DNA from: Carettochelys insculpta
Lineage: Eukaryota; Chordata; Testudines; Carettochelyidae
Length of the DNA: 64,000 nucleotides
NCBI RefSeq assembly: GCF_033958435.1
Contig: NC_134137.1
Location: 109,006,501-109,070,500, forward strand
Direction of reading: 5' to 3'
Every line of letters begins with the position of its first letter. Positions within the stretch are counted from its first letter, which is position 1. A program made the translations under genes and the position numbers. Positions 34,030 to 46,200 of the stretch are shown here, one piece after another. The notes under the pieces were generated by a model, which searched no databases, had not been told where the DNA came from, and was given only the letters and a program-made list of their open reading frames with translations.

Positions 34030-35130
34030 TACTATGTTCATAAGCTATTACCTTTCAGTTTTATTGCACTGATAACTTAAAACAATGAAGATCAACACAA
34101 AGACTAAGTGATATTAAATATCCTGAAAACAAATCAAGATGAGATCATGGGGTTGGTACTAGAATGGTAAGCCAACTTTTTAAAATACTAGCTAGAGTAC
34201 AAAATAAGAGGTCCAATCCATTAGAAACGCATACAAGGAGAAGTCAGAATCCCCATGTGACTGTGTTTAATGGATTTGCTCTGTAATGAAACAGAGATTT
34301 CACGTACCAAGTATAATATTGATCTATTGGATTAATACAAAGCTAACAGTACATGCCAATAAGGATGATTATACATATGAATTGCATGATAGGAATAATA
34401 ATTTAGAACTCAATTGTGTCAGACATTGTGGATAAACAAATATGGCTTGTTTTTATAAAACATTTCTTTTGTTTGCTAGAAACTAGTTTACATAGCAAAA
34501 TCCATCTTTTTTTTCTCTGCTAGAGGCCTATTTAATACAAATGCCTTCTACATCTGATTCATATTAGTCTGAGCTGTAGGACAGAATATAAAATATCTAT
34601 AAAAACTTGCCACTTGAATTTTAGTTAAAAATGTGGCACTTTTCTAAGCAAAACTGCATTTTAAACAGAGTACTTCAGATGCAAAATATGTACGTGGTAT
34701 TCAGAAGGAAGTCATGTAATCTTCTGTACTATGGCAGATATGCATCTTACATTTTAAATAATTTTATATTTAGGTGAGTGATATATGAAGAATATTCCAG
34801 AACTACCTGTACTATATTACCACAAGTTAGGAAAACTGCAAATATTGCATGAATCAATTTCTTCCTACGGAAAAAATACAGAACACTGGGACATAAAGAG
34901 GAAGTCAAATCACAATTCTGACATCCACTGGATTATTCTTCCCATTTCTTTATAAAATAGATAAACATTTACGGAAGCAGCAACATTATGCTGAGCTATG
35001 ATACCAATACGGAAATAGCATCTGACTCCGTTCTCTGTGCTGCTAAGTCATTCTCAAGTGCAGCATACTCCAAAAGTGGGGCTGTTCAAATGTCTCAGGT
35101 GTTTCCATCTAGTATTTTTCTCCGTTTGTA
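34030..35130. other. No gene seen
   Basis: AT-rich, no supportable feature. Confidence 0.3.
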
Positions 35131-35132
35131 TA

Positions 35133-35947
35133 CACTCATCCCTTGCTCTATGAGCACAGTTGGTTTCCAACTTTGTGCTTGCAGACGAACTTGTAAGAGG
35201 GACACTAAATTCTCATTAAAATACACGTAAAAGTCTAATTGGTTCCTAGAGCTCGGCAAAGGAGTGGCAGCAGGTGGCGCTGCTTTTGAAAAGTAAGTGA
35301 ACTTCGGGTTTTGGGGTAGGAAAAGGTTAAACACTGGGGGCAGTCTGGGGCCATGAGTGGGAGGGAGGGTTAAAACCTGGTGGCCAGCAGGTGGGTGGGG
35401 GGTTCAGGCTGCAGAAGGTGTGGTGTGTGGTCCTGCAGTGGGGCAGGGTCGGGGTGGGGGGGTCAGGCTGCAGCAGGTTAGGTCTACCTGGCTGGTGAGG
35501 GTCAGGCTACCATAGGGCCAGTCTGTGGGGCTGGAGGGAGAGGGGGTTAAGACGGCTGCAGGCTGGGGCCATGGGACCAGCAAGGAGGTCAGGCTGCCAC
35601 GGGGCCGGCAGAGGTGGGGGGGCCAGGCTGCCGTGGGGCCAGGCTGCAGGCCAGCACGGGGGCTAAGGCTGCCGCAGGTTGGGGCTATAGGGCCAGCAGC
35701 AGGGGTCAAGCTGCTGCGGGGCCAGTGTGAGGGGGAGGTCAGGCTGCCACGAGTTAGGGCTGCAGGGTCCAGGGAGGGTCAGGTTGCCACAGGCTGGGGT
35801 TGGCGGGGCGTCAGACTAGGGAAGGTTGGAGCCACAGGGAGGGAATTAGCCTTTTATTAGCAGGGGGAGTTCACGCAGAGTGAACTAAGGTAAGTAAATG
35901 TGTCCCTCGTTTAAGCAAGTACTCATTTAACAAGAGGTGAAGTGTGT
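35133..35947. mobile_element. TIR DNA transposon with GC-rich core
   Basis: The left end acactcatcccttgctctat and right end caagaggtgaagtgt are approximate inverted partners. The right end is preceded by tgtccctcgtttaagcaag. No transposase. Superfamily uncertain; mariner-like is possible. Confidence 0.4.
35400..35830. repeat. Degenerate GC-rich minisatellite
   Basis: Irregular repeats of a roughly 35-50-bp unit built on ggtcaggctgc and ggggccag. ORFs across it on both strands (for example 35525-35860 plus and 35709-35404 minus) are low-complexity artefacts. Confidence 0.65.
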
Positions 35948-35950
35948 TGA

Positions 35951-37051
35951 GATGTTTTTACCCCGAATTGTCACTTCAGCAAACTCATCCTAAAATCTAA
36001 AAGCAAATCTTGAGTTCTGGTTTTTGCGTCAGTAGCAAAGGATTCTGCCAGCCAGTTTGTGTGTCAATGATACATGTGCAAAGGTTTTTTGCTTAGTTTA
36101 TTCCTGACACAGGAATTCCAAGTTGCAACCTCCTGAACCAGTGGGGGCTTCTATACCCAAGGAGATACGGATTAACCAATGGCGTAGCAGATTGTTTGCC
36201 CCACCATCCTGCCGCAAGGTTTAAAACAACTTTAATCTGCTATTTGGGGAACAGTTCTAGGGGAGTTCTGCCATCAGAGGCTGACTAGGAAAAGTCTGCT
36301 TCAGTGCACCTCAGGCACCACTGCCACAATCACTCATCAGCCAGTGCTGCCTATTAACACTACATTTTTCTGGGCAGACTTTCTGTCCCTAAGGTCCTTC
36401 CACCCTAAAAATACACTGAGTGCACCATCACAAGTGGTTGATTACCCTATGCTAATCAAATTGTGGCACTTACACCTTTGCCCAACCCTAAGGCCTTCAA
36501 TGGGTTTGCACAGGCACAAATGAGGACAGAGTTTGGACCTAAAGTTGTAATGACTGTTGATGTGCTATACAGACTGGAATCCATTTCGATTTCTGAATAG
36601 CTATGACTGGAAACATGTGAAGGATGACATTATTAAGTAGGAAAGTGCCATTTCTTCAGTCACTTTGTATTTTAATATTCTACACTGCTACTAATAATCA
36701 GATGAATGAGTCAACAGCATACAAAAATAAACTTTGCTATTTACTTACTCTGTTGTGAAAAAAAATGTGAAACTCCATCCTACATTAATTTCACACGTCA
36801 GTGTATTTAACAGACAAATACTTAAAGATTTAAAAAAAAAACAGAAAAAACTAATTCTTCAGCTAAAATTTTAGAAGAGCTGAGTGAATTAGAAGATACA
36901 TTTCTAATGTAAGATCAAATCAAGCATTTGAGTGTGCATTGGTAGTGCTGTAATTATTATTTTTAAAAATTGTGATTGAATTCTTCACATGGTTGAAAGT
37001 AACCATGTAACAAAAGGTACACAGCATGCACTGACAGCCTAAAAAGAAACA
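35951..37051 (-). other. Probable TMTC4 3' UTR and downstream DNA
   Basis: AT-rich DNA downstream of the stop with no ORF or recognisable repeat. It probably contains the 3' UTR, whose end I cannot fix. Confidence 0.4.
36098..36103 (-). terminator. Candidate TMTC4 polyadenylation signal
   Basis: AATAAA on the minus strand about 950 bp beyond the stop codon. An ATTAAA variant lies closer, at 36671-36676. Nothing in the sequence proves which is used. Confidence 0.25.
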
Positions 37052-37203
37052 TCAGACATCGCCTCTCTTTTGCAATTGTTCCAGTTTTCTTTTTAAGAGG
37101 TTGTAGTTTTCCTTGGTTCCAGGTGCAGCAGGGTCAAGCTTCAGAGAGACTTCATAGTGTTTCTTGGCTAAGTCAAGATTTCCCCAGCGATGGTAAAGCA
37201 CAG
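37052..37203 (-). CDS. TMTC4: TMTC4 last coding exon (K) with stop
   Basis: 152 nt: two bases, 49 codons and TGA at 37054-37052. Acceptor attgctatttcag. It encodes the final TPR ([20 protein letters not shown]) and a basic, probably helical tail ending [11 protein letters not shown]. The tail matches the family in length but differs at the extreme C-terminus. Confidence 0.95.
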
Positions 37204-40200
37204 CTGAAATAGCAATGAGGAGTTTGCATTAACAATATTGTTGAATAATGGACAATCTTGCCAATCACTTGGAAAATAACATTAAAACATTTGTTTCCAA
37301 TAAAATGTTTTTTCTTTTTTTTCTTTTTTTTTTTGCATGCTGGTTAGTGGCATTTGTTCTTTTGCCAGCTGCAGGAGCAGAGCTTGGAGGAAGAACTGGC
37401 CATGGAATGATGGAGTAATGAATTTTGTTGTAGCCATAAATTACTGTATTTATGTGAGCTCATAAAAATTTACAAGTATAACTTAAATGAATCAATTTGC
37501 AGCCACTGAAGTTCAACCATCTCCAGGCTATTACGTGCAACTTGTCTGATCTATCATATCCTGTGACAGCTTTTAGTTTTTGATGCTCCATTTCCTGGAT
37601 AGCTTTCTAGAAATTAGTCAGAATAGAAATCCATCCAGCAGGAACAGTCTCAGAACTGCTTTTTATACATGACTGAACATAAGGAAACATCTGATAAAAA
37701 CTTGCACTTGAGGAATTAGAAAAATTCTTACCCAAGTTACCATGATAACTGGCTGCACTTGGATTGGCTTTAATTGCCTTGAGGAACAAAGCTTCTGATT
37801 CCTGTGTAGTTTGAAAGATGATGTCAACAGTATAGGTTACTCTAGTACTACACACAACGCAAAGTGCACCCAAACACCATCAAAGACTTCACAAATTGTA
37901 TTAAAGTTGTAGACATATTTTCTCATCTACGTAACGTATTACCTCCCCACAATATTTTTATTACACACACACACACACACACACACAATTATATTATCTC
38001 CCCTATATTTATATATTTTCTCATCTATACAATAGATGTATAAACCCTGCCTGACCACTTGCTCTCCATTAAATAAACTACATTAATAATACACAAACAA
38101 CAATGTATCACAGGCTACTGCTATTTTAGCAGATAGTGGTATCCGATACAGGTTGTACCGCCCTGGTCTGGAGCTGACAAGTTCCAAATGAGAGAATTTG
38201 CTGGACAAGGGGAGGTGTCTCCTGCCATGGGCCCCCAACTGCCTACTTCTGCTCCCCCTCCCCAACTCACCTGCTGAGCTCTGGGTGACCCAACCCTGTT
38301 GTGGGGCTCCCTGCTGTCCCAGCCCATGCTCTGGCCCCATGCTGCTGGGGGGAACACCAGCCCTGCAGAGCTCCAGTTCTGGCCTCAGCCCCTCTGCTGC
38401 TGCCAGCGGGGCTGTGGTCTGCCCCACACATGGGGCTCCAGCCCTGGTCTTGGTTTCCCCAGGGCTGCAGCAGGGTTCCAGACCCATCCATGGCTCCGTC
38501 TCCTGGCCTTGACTCCTCCAGGACTTGACTTCAGCCTCCACTGGCACCAGCTCCAGCCCCTCACTGCTGCTGCCAGGGCTCTGGCCTTGGACCCTTGCTG
38601 CTGTGGGCTTACACAGGTCACTGGCCCTGGGCTGCCCACCTCCTTGCACCTGGCAGCCTACCCCTTCCATTCCTGGGCTCTCTGGTCCATGAGCATCCAT
38701 GGTCCTCGGATATTGCCAGACAAGAGACTGTTGGTTTTGAGAGGTGCAACCTGTACAGTTAAGCTTGTACAGCAGTCTACATTTTATTCAGATTTTCACA
38801 TACTCCTAATGTTTCAAAATACTCTCTGCCTTTTAAGTAGACGTTTCCCTACTCAATCGTGGCCCAAAGTAATATTCTGTTTTGTATTAGTTTTAAGACA
38901 AAGCTTTTGTCTTAAAGTTTCATTCTTCTATCATAAAATTAACCACTTTTTAAACTTTATTGACACAGCATTACAGTAAACATATCTGAAGCTGAGATCT
39001 GCATATAATCCACACTGAGGAACAGTGTATCTACTTTAAAATAGAAAAACTACATTATCATTGGAAAAAATCACTCCTTCTACAAGGCTAAGTGTACACA
39101 CCAGTGTTATTCCTGAACAAGCTATTCTAGAAGAGATATATAATAGCCTATTCCAAAATAGAACAGCTACACATAAAATGCATTTCAAAACAGTGCTCAG
39201 CTATTTTGAAAGAGAGACATTGGACGCACTATGGCTTATTTAGAAATAGGCTCCTGTCCCCATCTACAGCCCCTATTTGGAAACACCTATTTTGAAATGG
39301 GAGGTATTCCTTGTACAATGGAGGTTTACCAATTTTGAACTAAGGCATCCACGATTTCAAAATTATTTAAAAATAGCAATTGTGTTGTGAAGACGCTCAC
39401 ATAGTTATTTCAAAATAGCAGCTGCTATTTCAAAATAACTTTGTGGTATTGACATAACATACCCCAAGTGTCCTCTCAATATTTCCAGTTGTGGGATGTT
39501 CCCCCAGCATTGATGACTTTTGGGAACTTTTTAGAAAAACAAAGTCTTCTCATAGCACCAAACATTCAGAGCCAAAATCTGGTCAGTTTCGTAAACAAGT
39601 CCATGTTTATCTTCCTGAAGATAGGTGCTAGTGTGGAAATCTTTGCTCCTTTTTAAACACATCATCATGTTAAACAAAATAAGTTTAGATATTTTAAAAG
39701 GATAACTTAGGTAGTTTTTGTGCTGCTGTACGTTTTAGATTCTTGGACAGTCTCCAGCTCAGTTCCCCAGCAAAAGAGAGACAAAAGACCCGCTCTAAGG
39801 CTATGTCTAAACTACAGGGTTTTGTCAAGAAAACGGCCATTTTGTCAACAAAACTCTTGGACTGTCAATTCCCAAGAGCGTTTTGTTGAAAATAGATTAA
39901 CAGAATGCAGCACTTTTGTCAACAGCTGTACCCTGCTTGTCACGAGAGAGAACGCCTGTCAGAGACCTGTCCAAAAAAAAAAAAAAGCCGATCTGGACAT
40001 TTCAGGGGCCCTTCTGTTGCGCTTCTAGTTGGTCATTTTGCCAGTAGAGCCGCTGGGCAGTCCAGCCACTCTCTTTCGACAGAGAGAATTGCTCTTTCAA
40101 TCCCCTTCAGAGGTCTGGACGTGATTTGTCGAAAGAAGTTTTGTCACAAAATATCTTCCAAGAAAAACTTCTGATGACAAATTGCTCTAGCTTAGACATA

Positions 40201-43200
40201 GACCCTGTGATATATTTTGTGTTCCTTGAGTCTGAGTATAACCACGCAGCAACTGGGAGGTGCAACTCCCAAGGTGGACAGACAGAAGTGCTAGCTCTGC
40301 AAAAACAGCACCATGGCAGCTGCAGCATGGACAGTATCCTGGGCAAGCTCCAGGAATATAATCCCACCCAACCCCCAGATATGTATTCGGTAGCTACTGC
40401 AAGACTCCATCTCTGCCACTTCAGCCACATTGTTGTTTCTGAACAACAGCTTGAGCAGAACTAGCACATATATGAAAGCTGGGAATTACACCTTCCATCT
40501 GCCATGTAGGCATACCCTAATGCATGCTGTCACTGTCCAATACACTTCAGGAAAGGCCACTATTACCTAGATCAGGGATGGGAAACCCAGGCAAGATTGA
40601 ACTGAGGAACCCAGGCAAGCCTGCAGCAGGCAACTAGTGTGGCACTCCATCCTCACACCACTCCTCTCCCCACCCCCACTCATCCGATGTGGCTGGAGTA
40701 CTAGCACCTGTGTGTGTGTGTGGGGGGGGGGGAAGCCCCAAGCTTTGCAGGCCAGATCCAGCCCAAAGTCTCTGCCTGGAGAGGGGAGAGGAAGTGGTTC
40801 TCATGCTGCTATTCCCTCCCGCCCCAGTTGGGAGAGCAGCACGGTGCTGGGAGGCAGTGGGTGGTGCCTGGGAGTGGAGTAGATGTGGAGCCACATGTAC
40901 CTCCTATGCAGCTGCACCAGGTAAGCACCCCCTCTTCCCATCACACTCATGCACCCACCCTCCCACGCCCTCAGCCTGCTACTGCACCTTACCTCCTGCC
41001 CAGACTCCACCCCCCCACCCCAAGCCTACTCCTGCACTCTAGCTTCCATCCAGGCCCCACACCACCATCCTGCTCCCTGGCCTCCCCCTCCTGCACACTG
41101 AACTCATTTTTGGCCCAGTGGGGCTGGAGCATGAGAGGAGTGAGGTGTCTCAGTCAGGGGCCACACCAGTGGTATATGGGTGGTGGGTTTTTTTTTGTTT
41201 TTGTTTTTTTTCTCCAATTGGGTCAGAAAACGTTCCCCACCCCTACCCTAGACGACTGTCTGGTGTATGAGCCCTTTATATCTCAGGCCCAAAAAACAAA
41301 TACAGGCTGTCCAGTGAGAGTAGTTCTATAAACCACAGCCACGATGGCCTACTCTATCCTTACATGGCAACAACATACTGAACCATGTGTACGAATTCTT
41401 TAGAGAGAGGAAAACAGGACTTTGGTGGCAGGATTGTCATGTCTCCAAGCTGATTTTTTACGCACACACGCACCCCTCTCGAAAAAAGCCTGCCCTAACA
41501 TCAGAAGCAGAAAAAAAAGAAAATAGGAACAAACCCACACTTCCCACAATGTTGGAATCTCTCTGCATCCAATAAGTCACAAACTCAAATTTTGGAAAAA
41601 CTAGATGTCTGCATTTTACTATTATGAAGACACAGCCAGAGTGCACACATGTGCTGCTGCCCAGTCTTTCAATAAATTGTCACCAGCCACGCAGCAGAAG
41701 CAGCAAACACAGGAACTCACTCCTCCTCTATCCAAGTATTATAGAGTTCAGTAATTGTACATGATGGTCTCCAGAAAACTGAACAGAACACATTTGCAGC
41801 TGAATCCCATTACCATATGCCTTCTGGCACATCCTCACTGAAAAGGTTTTTTATTGCCACTGTTTTGCTCAGCAGTTAGTAGAAGAGCATCAGATTATTA
41901 AAGGCAATTTGAAGAACATCCCATTTGTATTACTAGAGATGTGCATTAAATAAACATTTCAGTACACTGGGCAATATTTCAGTTGGTCTGGACAGCCAAA
42001 CCTTTAAATTAAGTGTTGTAAAGATGTCTGCAGCACCATAGGTGTTGAAAAGACATGCTGCCTATTCTATCTGCTGCCAGAGTTGCAGCAAAAAACTCAA
42101 AATTTTGTCTCAGATAGGGAGACCCATGGAATTAGTCCATGCAATTAACATATTGTGTTTCTTGGGGAAAAACAAACCAACAACAACAAAAACCACTGTG
42201 GATATACACATAATCAGTGTTACCTCTAACTTTTTCCATCCTTGGCAGAAAAATATTTATGTGTACCAAGGCTGCCCACTGTGGGTGGCTCTGGGAGCTT
42301 TGCTAACCAGCTGCATGGCACCTGAATCTCTCCTGGGTTGCTTTGTCCATTTCAAAAGGTGGTGTACTTAAGAAAGTAAACTAAATTGCTAAAACCAGAT
42401 CTCAAGTAAGAAGTTCCATCACTCTTATGCGTAGAAGTTAAATTTCTGTAAGAGTAAGTCTGGAAAAATGCAAAGTGAATTTGAAACTAAAGGGAACATT
42501 GCTGCCTTTCAAACTGGCAAAGCACTTCCAAATCAATAGAATGCTTCAAAAGAAATACAGATTGAAAAAAACATGCTTAGTGTGCTTCCAGGGCAGAACT
42601 GACACTTTAGCAACTCTTATGCAGACACATTATTTATGAGAATATCTATCCATTAAGTGCTGGAAGCCATATCATCATTCAATCTTTCTCCTCAACACAA
42701 ATTTCACTCAACATGTCTAGGCACTTGACACATTCTAATCTTGAATCTTTCTCCCAGAAGAGATCTCTCAGACACCTCCTTTTCTTTCTGTCCTTGCAGC
42801 TAAAACTCTTGTCATCACCCATGTAACTGACTGCTCCCTAGCCTAATGCGTACATTCATTTCTCCCCTCTAGTGCATGCAAAATGTAGCTCCTTGAGACC
42901 ATTATCCTTCCACATTGAACCAACCACATCAGTTCCTTCTTTAAAACCCTCCACCTGTTCTCCTCTGCTACACTACATCAAGTTCAAGCTGCCTGTAGGC
43001 CCTGCACAACTCTACACTTCCTGATTGATCATATTGAGCTTCTCATCACATTTTCCCTGACTACCACTTTCTGGTTCCTTCCACTCCACTAATGATGCCA
43101 GAGCCACATTTTTCCCCACAAATATCTCTATAATATCTTCCATACAACTTCACTGTGAACAGAATGACATTTGTGAGCTGGTCATGAAAGCTACTCCCCT

Positions 43201-46200
43201 CTTCTAAGTCTGCTGTGAAGGCACATTTATTCTGTGATAACTACAGCAAACTTGCCCGTTAGTCTTGCATTATTTTTCTTTTATCTCATTTTTTTTAAAA
43301 AGTTTTTGCTTTACCACGCCATACATTAGCCTTGAGACTAACCACAGAATCCTATTGATGCCTCTTTTTTTCATCCAGGAAAGAAGCCTCAAATTAATCT
43401 GTAATCTTCTCAGAATGGTCTACTGTCTATTATGACATACTTTCTCCTAGAGAAAATCCGGGAGTACAAAGAAAGCCAAGTAAAGCAGCTGTAGCCATAC
43501 AGGTATTATCAAGACTAGCTACAGCAAGTACTGCTGGTGTGATTAGAGGACAAATAGATAGGCTGGACATACGGCTAAGTCTCATCATCCTGGAACAAGG
43601 CACGACAATGGAGATAAATATCACCTGACACTGTGATCAGTATTTCATACATGTAACTATTTTATCCTGAAAGTTCATAAGTACTTCTAATTCAATGCTA
43701 TCTTACTGTTACAGATCAAAGGACCTTACTAAAGCAAACTTATTTGTAGGAAAACAAAAAGCAGTCAAGTAGCACTTTAAAGACTAGCAAAATAGTTTAT
43801 TAGCTGAGCTTTCGTGGGACAGACCCACTTCTTCAGACCATAGCCACAGCCATAGGAGGAATCTTTAAAGCTTCCAAGATTATACATCTCCTCCTGCCTT
43901 CAGAGGAGGAGGATGAACACAGAGGCGAGGGCAACTACATTTATTCTTAATAAGTGGCTTATTTTCAGTCAGGAATGCCACAAAACAAGACTAACTTTTG
44001 GCACATTAACGAGCAAACATAACTCAAAACACCTTTGTGCCACACATGTACATCTGTGTGCCACCGCTGATCCATTTGCAAAATGCTCCACAGACGCATG
44101 ATTTGATCTTTTGTTTGCTTGATCTTAAATTACCCATTACAGAAAATGAGACCAAACAGAACAGTTAATTGCACTTTTCTTCCTCACTGCCCTTACATTA
44201 TGTAGTCTCTTGTTAGTGCATGTTTTATTTCTCCTTCATGCTGAAGCAACGGTGACAAATAACGATCAGAATAATTAATCAAGAGACTATATACCTGGGG
44301 CAGTCAATTACTTTCAGAAACCAATGTCTAACTCTTACCAGATGAAATGAGTTTACCTTCTTATTTGCAGGTATTTTCTTTATGTTCAAGTACAAGGATT
44401 GGTTGTTCTTTCTGACCTGTCCCTTCTAAAGGCTTGAACACATTATATGGACTCTGTTCTTTGACATTTTCAGCACAGCAAATTTAAATTCTAGAAAACC
44501 TCGCAAAACACTCTGCAAATATTTACAGCTCTTTTTGTTCACGACATAACAGGGGGTAAGGAATGATCATCATTGCTATTTTACATTTGAGAAACTGAGG
44601 CACGGAGCAATGAAGTACTTTGCCCAGTGTCACATAAGTACTGTGGCATAGCAGGACACTGAACCCCAACACGCTGCTTCCTAGTGCGGTACCCTCCTCC
44701 CACATATTTCCCCTTTAACCGCAAAAATTCGCATAATTTCCCTTTATTTCAGGAGGTAGGAATCATCTGATCAGAATAATTAATCAAGAGACACTATACC
44801 TGGGGCAGTCAATGGACCAAATCAGGTCTGCCAGGGTTAGCCAGACGCCTTGTTTATCTGAACGTCCACAGGCACAGAGCCCCGCAGCTCACAGTTGTGG
44901 AGGTTCCCTGATCTCAGTCAATGGGAACTGTGGGAAGTGGCTCAGGCCAGATCACTTTTTGCTGCTCACTGGCCCAGAACACCAAAGTGCAACCCTTGTG
45001 ATCTGCAGGGCTCCATGCCTCTGGATGCTCAGGGAATCAAAGTGCCTGGCAGGCTGCCAGCAGCTAACCATGATGAACCGCATGCAGCCAGCATGTTGGA
45101 TGCTTCTCACCCCTGCTTTACATACCTTATATTTCTGCGATTTCCCCAGTACGTTTGCCAAAGAAAACATAAGAGAATGATCATTAGGAATCAGTTCCAG
45201 GGCCTCTCTTCCAACTGCTTCGGCTTGTGCTAAATTCCCTGGGAGTGCACGGCAGGAGGAAAGAGAAAAAGGAGAGAAAGAAAAACTTTTTAACATGGCT
45301 AATATTTTCACTACTGTTCATCTTGTGAGCATACGTACACTGTATGATAAATAAGACTATGAGAGCGTCATGGAGGTCACAGATTCTATGACTTTCTAGG
45401 ACGTCCAGGAATACGGTCAGGGCTGGTGCTCTTTTTAGGGAAGATTCTGGAACTGCTCTTTCAGGGGAGATTCTGAAGTGTACACAGTTTCTAAGTAAGA
45501 TGAAGCAACAAGATGGTGCAGCTTCAGAAGGCTGCAGGCATTTTTAGATGTGTGAACTCTAATCCAGACCCACCTACATCCACATTGTTTAACTATATCC
45601 AGAGATGCCAATACCCTCCCTAAGTTTTTCATAATTTCCCCCATTTTGTACATGGAATTATGAAATTACTAAATGAGGCTTAAATCTACTAATTTGCAAC
45701 CCCAAGAGCACTTGCATGCACATGCAGACACAAACAAGCAAAATAAGGGGCTGAGTGTGTGTGAGAAAGACACACACACACACTCAATCACCACCACTTA
45801 GGTCCAAAGAACACAGCAAACAGCACTGCAACCCAGGAGAACGTTCTTCTCCATGCACAGTGAGGACCTGATAGAAGACAAGCTGTGGTGATTTTGAATC
45901 GGGCTCTGCTAGACTCACCCTCCAACTCACAGGCTGCATGTTGTACTCTAACTGCCCCACATGGAGCCTGCCAGACTATGTCAACATGCTCTATCTACCT
46001 AGAACATGCCAGCATATGGAACAGTGCACTACACATAGCCTGTATCTTGGGTGGTGAATCCAGCACCCCAAACTTCACCTGACAATTGCGGTGATCTGCT
46101 TCCTATCAGACCCTCACTGCAGAGGCCTTGGGAGCTGGGGAAGAGGAGAGGGAACAAGACAGAGGGGAGAAAAGAAAAGGAATATTATGTTGGGAAGAAG

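Noticed and set aside
35404..35860. ORFs of 101 and 111 codons on opposite strands
   Set aside because: Low-complexity translation of a degenerate minisatellite.
38083..38979. ORFs of 205 and 226 codons
   Set aside because: They lie in a GC-rich non-autonomous mariner-like element, run on both strands and show no protein motif.
40714..41331. 205-codon plus-strand ORF
   Set aside because: It crosses a hAT element end and has compositional bias only.
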